Source: Acanthamoeba castellanii str. Neff
Taxonomy: Eukaryota; Discosea; Longamoebia; Acanthamoebidae
DNA: 64,000 nt
Direction of reading: 5' to 3'
Assembly: GCF_000313135.1 (NCBI RefSeq)
Contig: NW_004457329.1
Span: 63,074-127,073, forward strand
The notes beneath the pieces were generated by a model that was not told where the DNA came from, did no database searches, and saw only the letters and a list, made by a program, of their open reading frames with translations. The position numbers and the translations under genes were made by a program. Shown piece after piece: positions 30,587 to 43,300 of this stretch. Position 1 is the first letter of the stretch. Each line of letters opens with the position of its first letter.

Positions 30587-33235
30587 ATGATGATGGAAGA
30601 GGAGGATCAGGAGATGGCTTCCTTCGAACATTCTTCTATCTCCTCTTCACATCGGATCGAGGAGGCCAAAATCGCCCCCACCGCTGCCAGCCCCAGCCCA
30701 GCGCCGACTTGGCGTGCCTGCTCGCCCTCGCTTTCTTTCGACTCCACGGCAAGCATTTCATCCTTCCGCGATCGTTGTCCCCTTTCTCCTCGCCTTCTCT
30801 CCCTTCTGCCCCCCACCCCCACGTCGCACCACGAGGCCATGGTCGACGAAGCCGGCTCCGACCCGAGCGAGGGCCACGACTCTTCTCCCCTCTGTCGTCG
30901 GGCATCTCCCTCCTTCACGCCAGTTTCATCATCTTCTTCTTCGACTTCGACCACCTCGACCCCTTCTTTGGAAGGTCTCCACCTGCTCTCCTTCCCCGAC
31001 GAGATTCTTCTACGTACCACTCCCTCTCCGCACACACGACACGCACACGCACACGCACACGCACACGACTCACCACAACACCGCACACGCTCGCCGTGTT
31101 GCCACGACTATGCGCCGCGTGTAGGAGTGCTGTCGCACTTGGACGGGCGGGAGGTGGAGGAGAGCGGGCAGGCGTGCAAGCGGCTGCTGCGGCTGACGAA
31201 GGACGACTACCTGTGGTTCATGATGACCAAGCGCCTGGTCAAGCGCGAGCGGGCCGAGCGCTGGCGCAAGCAGGCCCACGACGAGCGCCGCGAGGCCCAG
31301 CTCAAGCGACGCCTCAGCAGCCACGCCGGCGCGGCCGACAGCAGCCACGGCCTCGGCTGCAAGCACGGGCGCACCGACGAGGCCGCAGCCCAGGAGGGCG
31401 AGCAGATGGAGATGGAAGACAAGCCCGACGCCCCCGACGCGACTGGCAGCAGCAGCAGCAGCCGCCCACTGATGGCCCACGACGACGACGACGGAGCCCA
31501 TGACGACGGCGAGGGCGACGAGGGCGACGGCGACTACGAGTGCGGCTGTGCCGAGAAGGAGGAGGCGGCGTCGGGGGCGGCGGCGGTGGTGGCGGCGGGC
31601 GTGGGCAGGAGGAAGACGAGGTCGGCGGCGGGGCCGGCGGAGGAGAGGAGGCGGAAGATGAAGGCCCAGATGCAGACCTACGACCTGCGGAAGCCTGCCG
31701 CCCGCGATTGGAAGTGGGTCTACCGATGCAAGACCGTACCGGCTCCCGCCCTCGCCCTCGCTCGGCGCGACTGGCCTAATCACGTGCGTGTGTCGTGTCG
31801 TGTCGTGTGCGTGTGCGTGTGCGCAGACCATTCTGCTGCAACCGCACACGGACAAGGTGACCGGAGTGGGGCGGTACACGTGGAGCGGTGGGTCGTACTA
31901 CGAGGGCGAGTGGAAGGACGGCAAGCCCGAGGGCCTCGGCACCAAGGTCTGGGGCGAGAACGGTACCAGGCCCAGCCACGCCCTCCTCCTCCCCCTCTGG
32001 GCGGCTCTCACCACCATCGCATCGCACGCAGAGTTCTACGAGGGCGAATGGAAGAACGGCAAGATGCACTTTGGTGTCTACAAGTGGCCGGGTACAGCGC
32101 CTCACCGCACGCACCGCGCCCCTCCCGTTGACATGCGTCTCCGTTTTGATAACACACGTCGTTTCGTTCCCTCTGGCAGACGGTGCCTACTACGAGGGCC
32201 AGTGGCGGGAGGGCCTTCACGAGGGCTACGGCGTCTACCGCTGGTATAGATTGACGCTGTTACGCCGCCGCGGTGCGCTTCTCTCGCTTGTGCGCTAACC
32301 TCTCTTGGTGGGTGGTGGGTGGTGGGGGTGGTGGGTGAACACAGGGCCGACGGCAACAAGTACGAGGGCTTCTGGCGCGGAGGCCACCGCGACGGCTACG
32401 GCGTGCGCACGTGGCCCGACGGAGACGTGTTCGAAGGCGACTGGGTCGCCGGCAAGCGAACAGGCAAGGGCACCTACAGCTGGCCCAACGGTACCACCGA
32501 GTTCCCCGTGTGCGCGTGTGCGTGTGTGCGGTGGTGCGTGTGCGTGTAGTGTGCGTGTGTGGGCGTGTGTGTGCTCAAACGAAACGTGTGGGGTTGATGC
32601 GCTGCGCAGGGAGCAGATACGAGGGCGAGTGGAGCAATGGGTGCCACCACGGCTACGGGGTGTACACGTGGCTCGACGGGCGGCGCTACGAGGGACAGTG
32701 GGACTACAACAAGAAGGAGGGCGTGGGCACCTACTACTTCGGACACGAAGGGTGCGCCTACACCGGCCACTGGGAGGACGGCTATCGACACGGACAAGGT
32801 ACCACAACACCCCCCCCCCGGTGGTTTGCAGAGTGTCGTGTGTCGTGTGTGTCGTGTGTGTCGTGTGTGTGTGTCGTGTGTGTCGTGTGTGTGTGTCGTG
32901 TGCGTGTGTGTTGTTCTGACGAAGAGTGGACACCGACAGGGGTGATGACGTGGGAGGACGGGACCAAGTACGTGGGCCTGTGGCTGCGGGACCAGCGAGT
33001 GGCCAACCACGGCCAGTTCGTCGGCCCGAACGGCCTGCCGGTGCGAAGTCCGCACGCCGGCCTCGTGGGTCCGCGACCCTACGACCAGTACTTTGTGGAG
33101 GAGGAGAGCGCGTGGGAGGCCAAGTACCGCGGCGCCATCAACCGCAAGCGCATGGAGGTCCTCCAGCGGCTCAAGGCCAACGGCAAGCTGCCCTACCCCA
33201 TACGTGAGGACAAGGTCCTCGATCCCGAGGGCTAG
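30587..33235 (+). CDS. F-box protein with MORN repeats
   Basis: Start MMMEEEDQEMASF at 30587. After a Ser/Pro/Thr-rich leader, an F-box spans an intron: LLSFPDEILL then VLSHLDGREVEESGQACKRL. A basic/acidic Ala-Gly-rich linker (WRKQAHDERREAQLKRRL, runs of Ser and Asp) follows. Eight or so MORN repeats then appear, each like YYEGEWKDGKPEGLG: GGSYYEGEW, EFYEGEWKNG, GAYYEGQWREG, NKYEGFWRGG, DVFEGDWVAG, SRYEGEWSNG, RRYEGQWDYN, TKYVGLWLRD. Most repeats sit in their own exon, so introns fall at repeat borders. F-box proteins are adaptors of SCF ubiquitin ligases; MORN repeats often bind lipids or proteins at membranes. It ends EDKVLDPEG at 33235. Tail-to-tail with the USP, 119 bp apart. Confidence 0.9.
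32832..32913 (+). repeat. Intronic GT-rich repeat (TGTGTGTCG-like units)
   Basis: About 80 bp of GTGTGTCGTGT-type sequence inside a MORN-gene intron, on the coding strand. It is impure, mixing (GT)n and TCG. It is one of several such tracts, all in introns or spacers. Confidence 0.8.
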
Positions 33236-33354
33236 AGGCCAAGGGTCCTTGAACCCCTCCTCCCCCGATTGCTTCGTTTCGTAGTTGTTGTGTAATTTTT
33301 GTAAAGTGCGTTTAGCAGCGCGCGACCTTGTGGCGCCTCAAGGGTGTTGTTGGC

Positions 33355-34355
33355 TCAGGGCAGTGGCGGCGGTGGGTCGATCGGGTCGCGTTGGCTTTCC
33401 TCGGCCGAGGACTGGGTCAGTGGTCGGTCTGCGCGGCGTCGGATCTGGATGCCCTTCTCCTTGGGTCTCCACGAGCTTGCGGCCGACGACGACGAAGATG
33501 AAGACGAGGAAGAAGAGTCGCTGGACGTGATCCAGGTGGAGGGGGTGGTCAAGGGCGTGTTGGCAGAGAAGGAGGAGAAGGAGAAGGAGCCGCGGAGCTT
33601 GGTGAGCGCGGGCGAGGGCGCGGAGAGGTCCTCGCAGTACTCGACGTAGATCTTGTCCTTGTCGAACAGGTAGAGCGTGGAGAGCAGCGTGGAGTCGCGA
33701 GACTCACACAAGTCCTTCTGAAAATCGCGTACAGCGCACACAATGGGCCACGTGAGTCACAATGACGTGTGTCGCGTGTGTGTGTGTGTGTGTGTGTCGT
33801 GTCGTGTCGTGTGTGTCGTGTGTGTCGTGTGTGTCGTGTGTGTCGTGTGTGTGGAGCAGGACATACCGTGTTCCAGGTGGAGGGAGAGTGGATGACCCGC
33901 TGTTTGTCCGGCGTCAGGGGGTCGCCCAGCACTCGATGGATGGCCTGCTTGAGGTCCAGGAGGGTGCCCTTCTTCTGAATGAAGATTTTCTTGGGCGCAC
34001 TGAACTCGCACTCCGCAGGCGACCCTGCGATTCGGCGACACCCCAACAAGTCAGTCCCACCCACCACGCGTCTTTCCCAGTCTCGAGATGGGGGGGGGGG
34101 CAAGCGAGCGCTCGTACCCTCGCTCGTGCTTCCTTCGCTGGACGTCGGGAGCACCTCGAAGACCAGCAGCACCTGTGGTGCATCGATTGACCGGCAGACA
34201 CCAGGGAGTGATCAGGAGTCTGCGCTGCGCCGGGGGAGGGGGGAAATGAGGAGTACCAGGGCCAAGTCCGAGTCGAAATTGGAGAACCACAGGTTGGCGC
34301 TTTGGGGCTTGACCTGCATCCACACAAACACACACACACAGTCAAGGCCGTGTTG

Positions 34356-34388
<33 letters not shown>

Positions 34389-37300
34389 GAGTGGGAGAGG
34401 TACCTCCAGCAAGAATGCCGACTCGCTGTCGATGAACTCATCGCGGAGGCGGTTCGACAGCGTTACCCAGCTGCGGTACGGATGTCCCACCTGTTGTGTG
34501 TAAACGCGTGTCGTCACACCATTTTGCGGCCACGTGAGTGCGTCGTTGCAGTAAACGATTTCTCCTAGAGAGCCCGGTGCGGGGGAAGAGAGTGCGTGAC
34601 CTGCTGTGTGACCGGGTCGTAGTCGGACAGCTCGAGCGCCGATTCGTCAATCTTGGGGAGGTCGAACGCGACCTTGAGCTTCTTCAGGAGGTGGTTGAGG
34701 GTGGCGTTGGACGAGACGCGCACGCGCTTCTCCTCCAGCATCGCCTCGGCCTGCGGATCACCGCCGTCGCCGCCGGCGCCGGTCGAGTGCTTGTAGACGA
34801 CGAGCAGCTCCAGGTCCTCTTCCTCGCTCAACACCTCCTTCGTGGCGACGATCACCTCAGTGGCGGTCGTGCCGCCGCCGCTGCTGGTCGTCGTCGTCGC
34901 CGCGGAGAAGTCGTACTCGCCGTCCAGCGACCCCGTGTCCCAGTCCTCGTCGCCCACCTCCATATCGTCGCTTGTGTTCCCTGCGAAGAACCCACGTCAA
35001 GCTCGATCGTCAGCTCACCCATCACCGAGCAAGCAACGGGCAGAAGAAGAAGAAGGTGGCGCGCCTCGTTCGTTGTCGGCCTCGTCGTCGCTGCTGTCTC
35101 GGCGCCACTTCCTCTTGTCCTTCTCCGCAAAGTTGAACGTCCACGGCGTGGCGGCCGATTCGACTGTGTGTGTGGGGGGGAGGAAGAACACGAGCGTGTG
35201 TCACTAACACACGCACACACGCACACAATCGCGCGAGGGCCGCGTCGGCCCGCACTTCGTACCGTCCTTGATGTTCCTGAGTTCTTCGTCCACCTCCTCC
35301 GCCAGCACCGAGCTGATGTTGCGGTCCGCATCAACGCGCCTGTGTGGGTATAGAGCGCATGTTCGTGTATCAGATCGCACGCACGCCAAACGTGGTTCGA
35401 TTTATGGCTCGTGTGCGAGTGGCACCTGTAGCAGAGCATGTAGGCGGAGCATCCCCAGGAGGTGCCCATAATCGAACCGCTGCCATCCGAGCCTGATGAT
35501 AATTATCAGGCCATCACCCCCAAACAACGCGGTCAGTGTGTGTGTGTGTGTGCGTGTGTGGTGTGTGTGTGTGTGTGCGTGTGGTGTAGGTGGACGCCGG
35601 CTTGCGAGGGCTCCGAACGCACCGTAGGCCTGCTTGACCTTGTCTTCCGACACTTCGGTCACGTAGCTGTCGTTGAACTCATACCTGGTGTGTGTGTGTT
35701 GTGGGCCCTTGGGTGAGGCGAGGCCTTTATCCTCGAATGGGGAGCGGAGGTGGTACATACCACTTGTTCTTCTCAAAGGACTTGATGTAGGCGTAGTAGT
35801 GGCCGCCCGTCGCCGAGCCGCTGTGCACCAGCACCGAGTAGAGCTTGTACGAGTGGTCGGGCGCAGTGGTCGACGACTCCATCGTGTCCAGACCCGAGCT
35901 GTGGCCCTTCGTCTCGTCGGCCCCGCTGACCATCGTCTCGCTCTTCGTGTCCCCCTTTCTCTTCTTGTTGGTGGTCGCCTTCGATGTGCCATCGTCGTCG
36001 TGGTCCTTGGCCGCCTCCTTGCCCTTGGCGATCTCCTCCTCGGCGGCGGCCAGTGCCTGGTTGGCGGCCTCCTCGCGCTCCTTGCTCTCCTGCTCGTCCA
36101 GCAGCTTGAGAGTGGCCTGATGGCGCTCGATCTCGCTCCGGTAGTGGTCGGCCAGCAGCTCGCTGGGCGGGTCCAGGAGCGACTCCTGCAGCCTCGCCAC
36201 ACTGTCCTGCAGCACCTGCCTCTGCTCGCGGATCGTCTTCCCGCCCATCAAGCTGGCGCCCTCGCTCCCACTTCCCTTGCCTGTTTCACATTCCACATTC
36301 CACATTTCACACCACATTCCACATTCCAGCGATCAGCCCCAGCCGGGCCGAGCATGCGGGGGGTGAGGAGTACCTCGAGCGGGGGTGTCTGGGTGGGTGA
36401 TGGCCTCGGGCTCGAAGGAGTCGTCGACGTACTTGTCCAGGCTGAGGTGGTAGGGGAATTCGACCAGGTGGTTGAGCTTGATGCGGTGGTCGCGGTCGTA
36501 GTCGTAGTCGAAGCGCTTGAGCTGCACCATGAGGATGTAGGGCAGCTCCACGATCTTGAGGCCCTTGCGCGCATCGACCAATGCGTCGCATTTGGAGCAT
36601 CGCCAGCGAGAGGAGCCGGAGAGGATTTCGGGGGTGACGAACTTGTCGAGCGCTTCGGTGAGGTTGCTGACCTGATGGATGTCCAGCGATATGTCGAGAA
36701 ACTTGTCCGGACGCGAGGACTGTTGTCACCACCACCGACGAGATGAGAGCCATTCGGCGCTTGAACCTCACGCGCAAGAAAAAGAACGAAAAAAAGAACG
36801 AAGATAATGGGAGGCGGACCTCGTAGCCGCATACTGTACACTGTACGTAGTCCTTCACCCGCCCTTGGTACAGTTCCTGGATGACATGTTCTGTGAATCG
36901 AAATGGAGCACACGCATGCGATTAGAACTCGAAGGCCTGGCGTTGGTGGTTGATGAGGACTGAGGGAGCACTGTACCTTCGGACGTGCCGGCAAAGTGTT
37001 CCTCGATGACGTCGAACAGCACGCGACACAGTTCCTGGGCGTCCTGCTGCACGAACGACTGCCCGCTGTCCCAGCCGAAGCTCTTGGTCAGCGCCTGCGT
37101 CGAGACGGCCGAGCCCTCGCCGAACTGGAGCCGCGCGAACAGCCGCTGGAGCTGCAGCGGGATGCTGTCGTCCTCCTCCTCCTGCGTGAGGCCCTTGCCG
37201 CCCTTCCACAGGTACAGGCTGCGCCGGAACTCGGGGGTCATGAACAGGGTCTGCAGGAGGCTGTTCATGTAGCAGGTGGCGCCCTGGTTGTAGAGCCCGC

Positions 37301-38843
37301 GGTAGTCGGAGGTCCACGAGTAGCTGGTGGAGAACATCGAAGAGACCGACGACGACGCGCCGCCCACGCTGGACGAGAGGAAGGCGGACGGGGAGTCGCC
37401 CGTGCGTGACGACGAATCGCCGTTGGTGGTGTTCCATCGGTAGTCGAACGCGGAGGTATCGATCGTGAAGGCCGACTGCTGGGTCCAAGTGTGCAGGTGG
37501 CGTGTGGCGTGTGGCGTGTGGCGTGTGGCGTGTGGCGTGTGGCGTGTGGCGTGTGGCGTGTGGCGTGTGGCGTGTGGCGTGTGGCGTGTGGCGTGTGGCG
37601 TGTGGCGTGTGGCGTGTGGCGTGTGGCGTGTGGCGTGTGGCGTGTGGCGTGTGGCGTGTGGCGTGTGGCCGTGAGTGCTGGCCCACAATGAGCGCGCGTG
37701 GAAGGCCGACGGACCTCGGACTTGAAGGTGCGTCCCTCTTTCTCGTACTTCCACTCCACGAACGAATCGATGATGCTGGGCCACGCCTCGTCGGTCGAGT
37801 ATTCGTTCAGCAGCCGATCCTCGCTCTCGGCGAAGGCCCATAGCATTTGCCACCCGTCCTGTAGCGTCAAGCACAGGAGAAGAGGCGATGAGCCCATGCA
37901 CGGTAGCGGTGTGGTACGCGAGAGAGAGAGAGAGAGATGCCTTGCTGATGCTGCCCTTGAGCTTCTGCTTATGGAGGAGGAATTCCTTCCACTCGGCGTA
38001 GGACTTGAACACTGTGTCGAAGCTGAGCGCGTCCCAGGCCTCAATGGCCGAGGCGAACGACAGGTTCTTCAGGGGGCACACCACCGCAAAGTAGCGGTGG
38101 TAGAGCTTCCGCGCGCCCTCGGGGTACTCCCGCAGCACCTCCAGGTAGGACTTCCCCGCGTAGGCCGACCTCAAGTGCTCCGCCAGGTTCTCCAGGCCCT
38201 GCACACCACCACCACCCATTAGCACCACCAGTCGGCCACGATGCCCAGCGCACTACGCATTACCTGGGCCTCGTCCTGGGGAGGCGAGGGGAACTCGATC
38301 GAGTCGCAGTAGCGCTGCAGCTCCAGCTCCTCCTCGGGCGTTAGTGTGGCGGCGTCGGCGGAGGTGGCGCCCATCTGCGCAGGCTCCTCCTCGTACAGCA
38401 GCGCGCCGTCGTCATCATCGCCGAAGGGGGGTGTGATGTCCGAGTAGGAACGCGTAGCAGCGCGTATGGTCTGGCAGGCATTGTGGGTGGGAACACGTGC
38501 ATGAGCCTCACATGGGCCTGAAGAAGATGAGGCGGGCGTGCATGCAGAGTGGGGGAAAAGGGGGGGGGGCAACCTCTGGCGCGAACAGGGTGGTGTCGTC
38601 TTTCTGCACAGACGAGAAATCAACATCGGCAGCGATTTCGTTGTGCAGCTGCGTCTGGTCGGGCGCGACATGTTGGCCCAACGCTGGCCCCGCGTCGTGC
38701 GAGGGTGGGTCGTTCGCATAGACCTGGATGGTGAGGTCGGCATCTGTTCTCGTGATGTCGCAGATTTCGCAGGTGGGGCTGTAATCCGGATTCAAGAACG
38801 TGCATTGCGGACAAGGCCACTTGGCCTCCCCATCTTCACTCAT
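33355..38843 (-). CDS. USP47-like ubiquitin-specific protease with N-terminal RanBP2 zinc finger
   Basis: Start [16 protein letters not shown] at 38843. Residues about 9-30 are a RanBP2-type finger ([20 protein letters not shown]). The USP core follows: catalytic Cys in [40 protein letters not shown]; zinc-binding pairs CTVC and [24 protein letters not shown]; catalytic His in [16 protein letters not shown]; and a late Asn/Asp motif [14 protein letters not shown]. The Cys box, Q-D-A-Q-E-L and LKRFDYDYD...RIKLN resemble USP47 (and USP40). C-terminal exons have ubiquitin-like and LPKID-type segments as in USP47, ending in a Ser/Pro tail. A GT-AG-bounded intron near 37473-37717 contains a 24-unit minisatellite. 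More than 15 exons. Confidence 0.88.
33767..33854. repeat. Intronic GT/TGTCG microsatellite
   Basis: About 90 bp of alternating GT with interspersed TCG, in a USP-gene intron. On the gene's coding strand it is CA-rich with CACGACA units. Confidence 0.8.
37501..37668. repeat. Minisatellite, 24 perfect copies of CGTGTGG
   Basis: A 7-bp unit repeated 24 times without interruption, 168 bp in all, inside an intron of the USP47-like gene. On the coding strand the unit is CCACACG. Because 7 is not a multiple of 3 it opens long meaningless reading frames on both strands. Confidence 0.97.
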
Positions 38844-39015
38844 CTCTCTCTCTCTCTCCTTTGTCTTCTTCGTCCCTGTCCAGGTGGCCTGCCGTGTGGT
38901 GTCTTCTTTCTTTGTGTTGGCTTCTTCCCTGAAATATTTCGCTGTTTTCTTCCGAACAAAGCAAACAACGTGGAGCTGGGTGCTCCAGAAAGGTGCTGGT
39001 GAATGGCCTGAGACC

Positions 39016-40022
39016 CTAGGGCTGCGGCGAGCCGGTGAGGATCTTGCGCAGGCCGATGATGCCGAGGGGCTGGTAGGTGTAGCCCAGGTTGGTGATGGAC
39101 GAAGGCAGCCAGCCGGCACCATCGACTGCGTAAGCGTGGAAAGATGTCAAGCTTGGTGAGCCCGTTGTTGCACGCAGCACCACACACACGGTGGATCAAT
39201 AAACGTACTCTGGAAGATGTAGGTGACGGACGAGTGCTCAGCATTGTCGGGCAGCGGTCGGATGATGAAGCCGGACATGTGCACCGTGGCACGAACGAAC
39301 CTAGAACGTGTGTGACCCATGAGTGCTCAGATCACATACACACACACACACACATACACACACAGGGTGTGCAGAGTACGCACTTGGAAGTGTCCTCTTC
39401 GACCACGCCATTGATGGACTGGCCGTAGAGCACGTAGCCGCCGCCCTCCTCGGCAGTGAGAGGCCGCTGGCCCAGCAGAAGGGCCACGTCCCTGGGCCAC
39501 ACGCCCATGCCGCCCTTGGTCCAGCCGTGACCGAACGCCAGCTACCGTGGAAAGAAAGAGGAGGGGAGTGGCCAATGGTGTCAGCAGCCGTGGTCATCGC
39601 AGTGCACTCAGAGGAGGTCGAGCGTACGTTGTTGGGCTCCTCGAGCACCTCCAGGAGCTTGCCGCCCTCGAAGAAGGTGTCCCACCTGGGACGCTGCTCC
39701 AGCGAGGCACAGATCTCCACCACCGCCTCGGGCTTGGCCTTGATCACGCCCACGCCCTGCACGCACACAACACCACTTGGTCGGTCGGTTGTACCATTTT
39801 ATTTATTTATTTATTATTTATATTTGGGGGGGGTATTTCTTTCTTTGTAGATGGCAGGGGCACCTTGATGATGGCGATGGCATCGGTGTCCTTCCTATGG
39901 ACCTGCACGCCCAGCTTCTCGTGCGACTCGGCCCAGCCGTCGGTGCTGGCCGCCACCTCGAGGAACTTCTTCACGCCCTCCTCCCACTCCGCCTTTCGCT
40001 GCGCCACGTCCGTGCTGCTCAT
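39016..40022 (-). CDS. START-domain lipid-binding protein
   Basis: Start MSSTDVAQRKAEWEEGVK at 40022; stop TAG at 39018-39016 after GLRKILTGSPQP. About 210 residues over five exons, almost all one START fold. Seen: VHRKDTDAIAIIKGVGVI (beta strand start), VEICASLEQRPRWDTFFEGG (START helix with the typical R-x-x-WD), GYVLYGQSINGVVEEDTSKF, VRATVHMSGFIIRPL, SSVTYIFQVDGAGWLPSSI (the conserved C-terminal start of the long helix). No targeting signal or extra domain, so it looks like a free cytosolic lipid carrier. Head-to-head with the GH31 gene, with 320 bp between starts. Ligand unknown. Confidence 0.85.
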
Positions 40023-40342
40023 GCTGCTGTTTTCTTTCGTTGATGCCTCGATCGTTTGCTTCGTTTCTCTCGATGCTGGAGCTCGTGGTGGAGCCAAGAG
40101 GAGGAGTCTCGCGCGAGTGGCAGAACAAGCGAAAATGCAGCAGACGAGGGCCGGCGCTGACGAGGACGAAGAAGAAGCACGAAACGAGCACGAACGTGGC
40201 CGAGGCGGAGAATGTCCGGATAAATGGCGGGGTGAGCCTTGTCTGTCACGGCCACTCCGGACCACAAGGCGGCACTGGCGCTCGTCACTCGCGTCGCTCC
40301 ACTTGACTTGGTCACGCACACGCACACGCACACAAGCCAGAG
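40023..40342. promoter_or_regulatory. Divergent promoter region between START and GH31 genes
   Basis: 320 bp between the start codons. It has a CA-rich run at about 40316-40335, right before the GH31 start. No TATA box seen. Confidence 0.4.
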
Positions 40343-43300
40343 ATGGGGTCCCGCCGCCTGCTGCCGGCTCTTCTCTGCTGCCTCCTTGTGGCCCTCCTCG
40401 CCGTCGTTGCCGGTGCTTCCTCCCTTCATCATTTGATTTCCGTTTCTTTCTTGCGATCTGGTGCACCAATCGACACAAGTGGACGCGTCAACTGATTCAG
40501 TGCGGGGGGTGGGTGCCCACAGGCGCGCGGGTTTCTGTGGACCACGAGCGCCGCACCACCACGCACCTCCCTGCGGCACCTCTGGACCCCAACCCCAACC
40601 CCAAGTCGGTCGTAACTTGCGGAACGCAGACCGTCCGGTTCACCCTGCTCACCTCGCGCCTCGTCCGCATGGAGGTACCCACTCCCGGGAGCCACACACT
40701 CCCTCCCATTGGGCGCCTGCGACATGACGATCGGGACCCCATCATTATTGCGAAGCGCCCCACGCAAGGGCGGGTGCGGTGGGCGCGTGTGAGGTAACGG
40801 TCGGGTTTGTTTGTTTTGTTTTGTTTGTGTGGCGTGGTGCAGTGGTCGGCGAACGGTCGCTTCCAGAACAATGCTACGCTGGCCGTGCTCAACCGCAACC
40901 TGCCGGCCGTGGACCATCAGGTCGACATGCAGGGTGGTTGGTGTGTGATCACGGTACAGCCACTCCCTCGCCCCATCATTGCGTCTGGCCCACACGCGCT
41001 ACATATAAAGCTATGGTAGCTGATTGTATTCGTATGTGAGCCCAGACGCAATACCTGCAGCTGCAGTACTATGCCCAGCAGCCCAGGGACTTTGACGCCA
41101 CCAACCTGATGATCACCCTGCGCGAGCCCGTGGGCGGTACGCGCATCTCGATGCTGTGTGTTGGGGGTGGGCTCGTCCCACCGCATTGCTGCTGACCCAT
41201 GTGTGCTCCGTTACTACGTTCGTAGGGCGGATGCAAAAGTGGGTGGTCGGAACGGAACCCAAGGGCAACCTGTTGGGCACTGTACGCACGCTCGACGGGG
41301 CCAACGGAAGCGTTCCGCTGTACTGCCCGAGCATGAACGACGGCGACCTCTCTGACAACCACTGCGGTACGACCATCGCCTTTGGCCAAGCCACGCCTGG
41401 ACTGCCAACAGGCTCGCTTACCTCCATCCCTCTCACTCACGCAGCGCTGGCCATGATCTCGAGGGACGGGTGGGCCGTTTTGAACGAGACTGCCGCCGCG
41501 GCGTGGGACACGGACACCAACTGGCCCTGGTTCCTTCCTCCGCCGCCTGCCAGGTACGTGCGCCATATGTGCCCTTTGTGGTGGTGGTGGTGGTGATGAT
41601 GCTCGAGCGTCTTGCGCGACAACATTCTCATCATTGACCACTCGACAGCAACGCCACTTGCTCTCTCACCACCTCGAACAAGATCGACTGCAACCCCGGC
41701 GACGTCGGCGCGGAACTGGCGTGCGAGAAGAAAGGTGCGCGCCCACGCCCACGCCCACACCTCCTCGTCCACCCCTCGTCTTCATTCGCGAGTGACTGAC
41801 TGGCAGCCTCGCGTCTGGTCCATTCCCCCCAAGGATGCTGCTACCGTCCTCTGTACGCGCCGGACGGGTCTGGGAAGCTGGAGGGAGTCCCGCGGTGCTA
41901 CTTCCCCGAGAACCCCGTCACGAGCTCGTACTTGCCCCCCACCCACACCCGGCCCTCGCCTATTATGTGGTCTGCTTGCAACACGACCCTCACCACACCG
42001 CTTGCTGGGGTGGTGTGATGGCGCTGAACGGGGCAGAGACGCGTACTTCTTCGGGTACGGTCACGACTACAACGCGGCGATGGCCGATTTCTACACCATC
42101 TCCGGCCGCCAGCCTCTGCTGTCGCGCTACCTCATGGGTCCGCAATACAGCCAGTGGCACGCGTTCAACGAACACGACGTCCGCACGTACCACCGCCCTA
42201 CACACTCTGCAGCGCTGCTCACGCCCCGATCACTGACCACCTTCTTCTCCCGCCTCCGCATTCCGCCTCCTCCGCTTCCGCCTCCCACCAGGCTTATTGA
42301 GCAGGGCTTCGCTTCGTCTGGCGTGCCGTTGGACGTGATGGTGCTCGACATGGACTGGCACACCACTTGTACGCGCATCACTGGCCACCACGTCTTGATG
42401 GTGGGCATTGCTTTGACACAGCGCCTCGTGGTGGCAATCCGTCAATCATGTTTGCAGTTTACGGTGAGACCGTCCTTTGCGCCGGTCAGAAGGTGGACGG
42501 CTGGACCGGGTACACGTGGGAGACCAACCTCTTCCCCAACCCGGCGAACTTCCTGGGCAGCATCAAGGAGGTATTCATGTCTATATCTACACACAACACA
42601 CACACACACACACACACACACAACACACACACACACACACAACACACAACACACACACCACACACACACGCACTTCGCGCCTGCTCATGTGCCCGCTGAG
42701 CAAACAATGAGGAACTGACGCGAATAATAATATGTGCGCAGCTGTACGGTCTGCACGTCACCAACAACATGCACCCCGCGGCTGGCGTGCAGTGCACGGA
42801 AAAGAACTATCCTGAGATGGCCCGCGGTACGCGCCCCATTGCCGGTTGTATAGGTCCCAGCTTGACAAACACAGCAAGACTTATGATAATCACGTTTCCT
42901 GCTTGAAAGCCATGGGCGTTGACCCCTCGACCAACGTCAGCATCGCCTACGCGATCAACGACAAGAAGGTGCGCACACGACCTGTCCTCTCTCCAGAAGA
43001 AGCCCACGCCACTTCCTAAAACGTTCTATTTATATATTTGATTGCGCGATCAGTATTCGGCCAACTTCTTCGAAACGGTGCTGAAGCCCCTCGGCGGACC
43101 CGACGGCATCGACTACTGGTGGATCGACTGGCAGCAGGGCGAGACCCCGATCGCGCCCGGTGTCAACCCGACCATCTGGGTCAACTACGTCTTCTCCAGC
43201 GCCAGGAGCTGGTTCAGCCCGCAGGACAGGTACAGTTCCGGCTCACGTGAATTTTTATGTCCGATCACTCAACTCGGGCCTGGGCTGGGCCGTTGTGTCG

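Noticed and set aside
37501..37668. CRISPR array
   Set aside because: Unit is 7 bp without spacers; eukaryotic intron.
37465..37843. Long WRVACGV repeat proteins
   Set aside because: Artefact of the 7-bp minisatellite, open in all frames.
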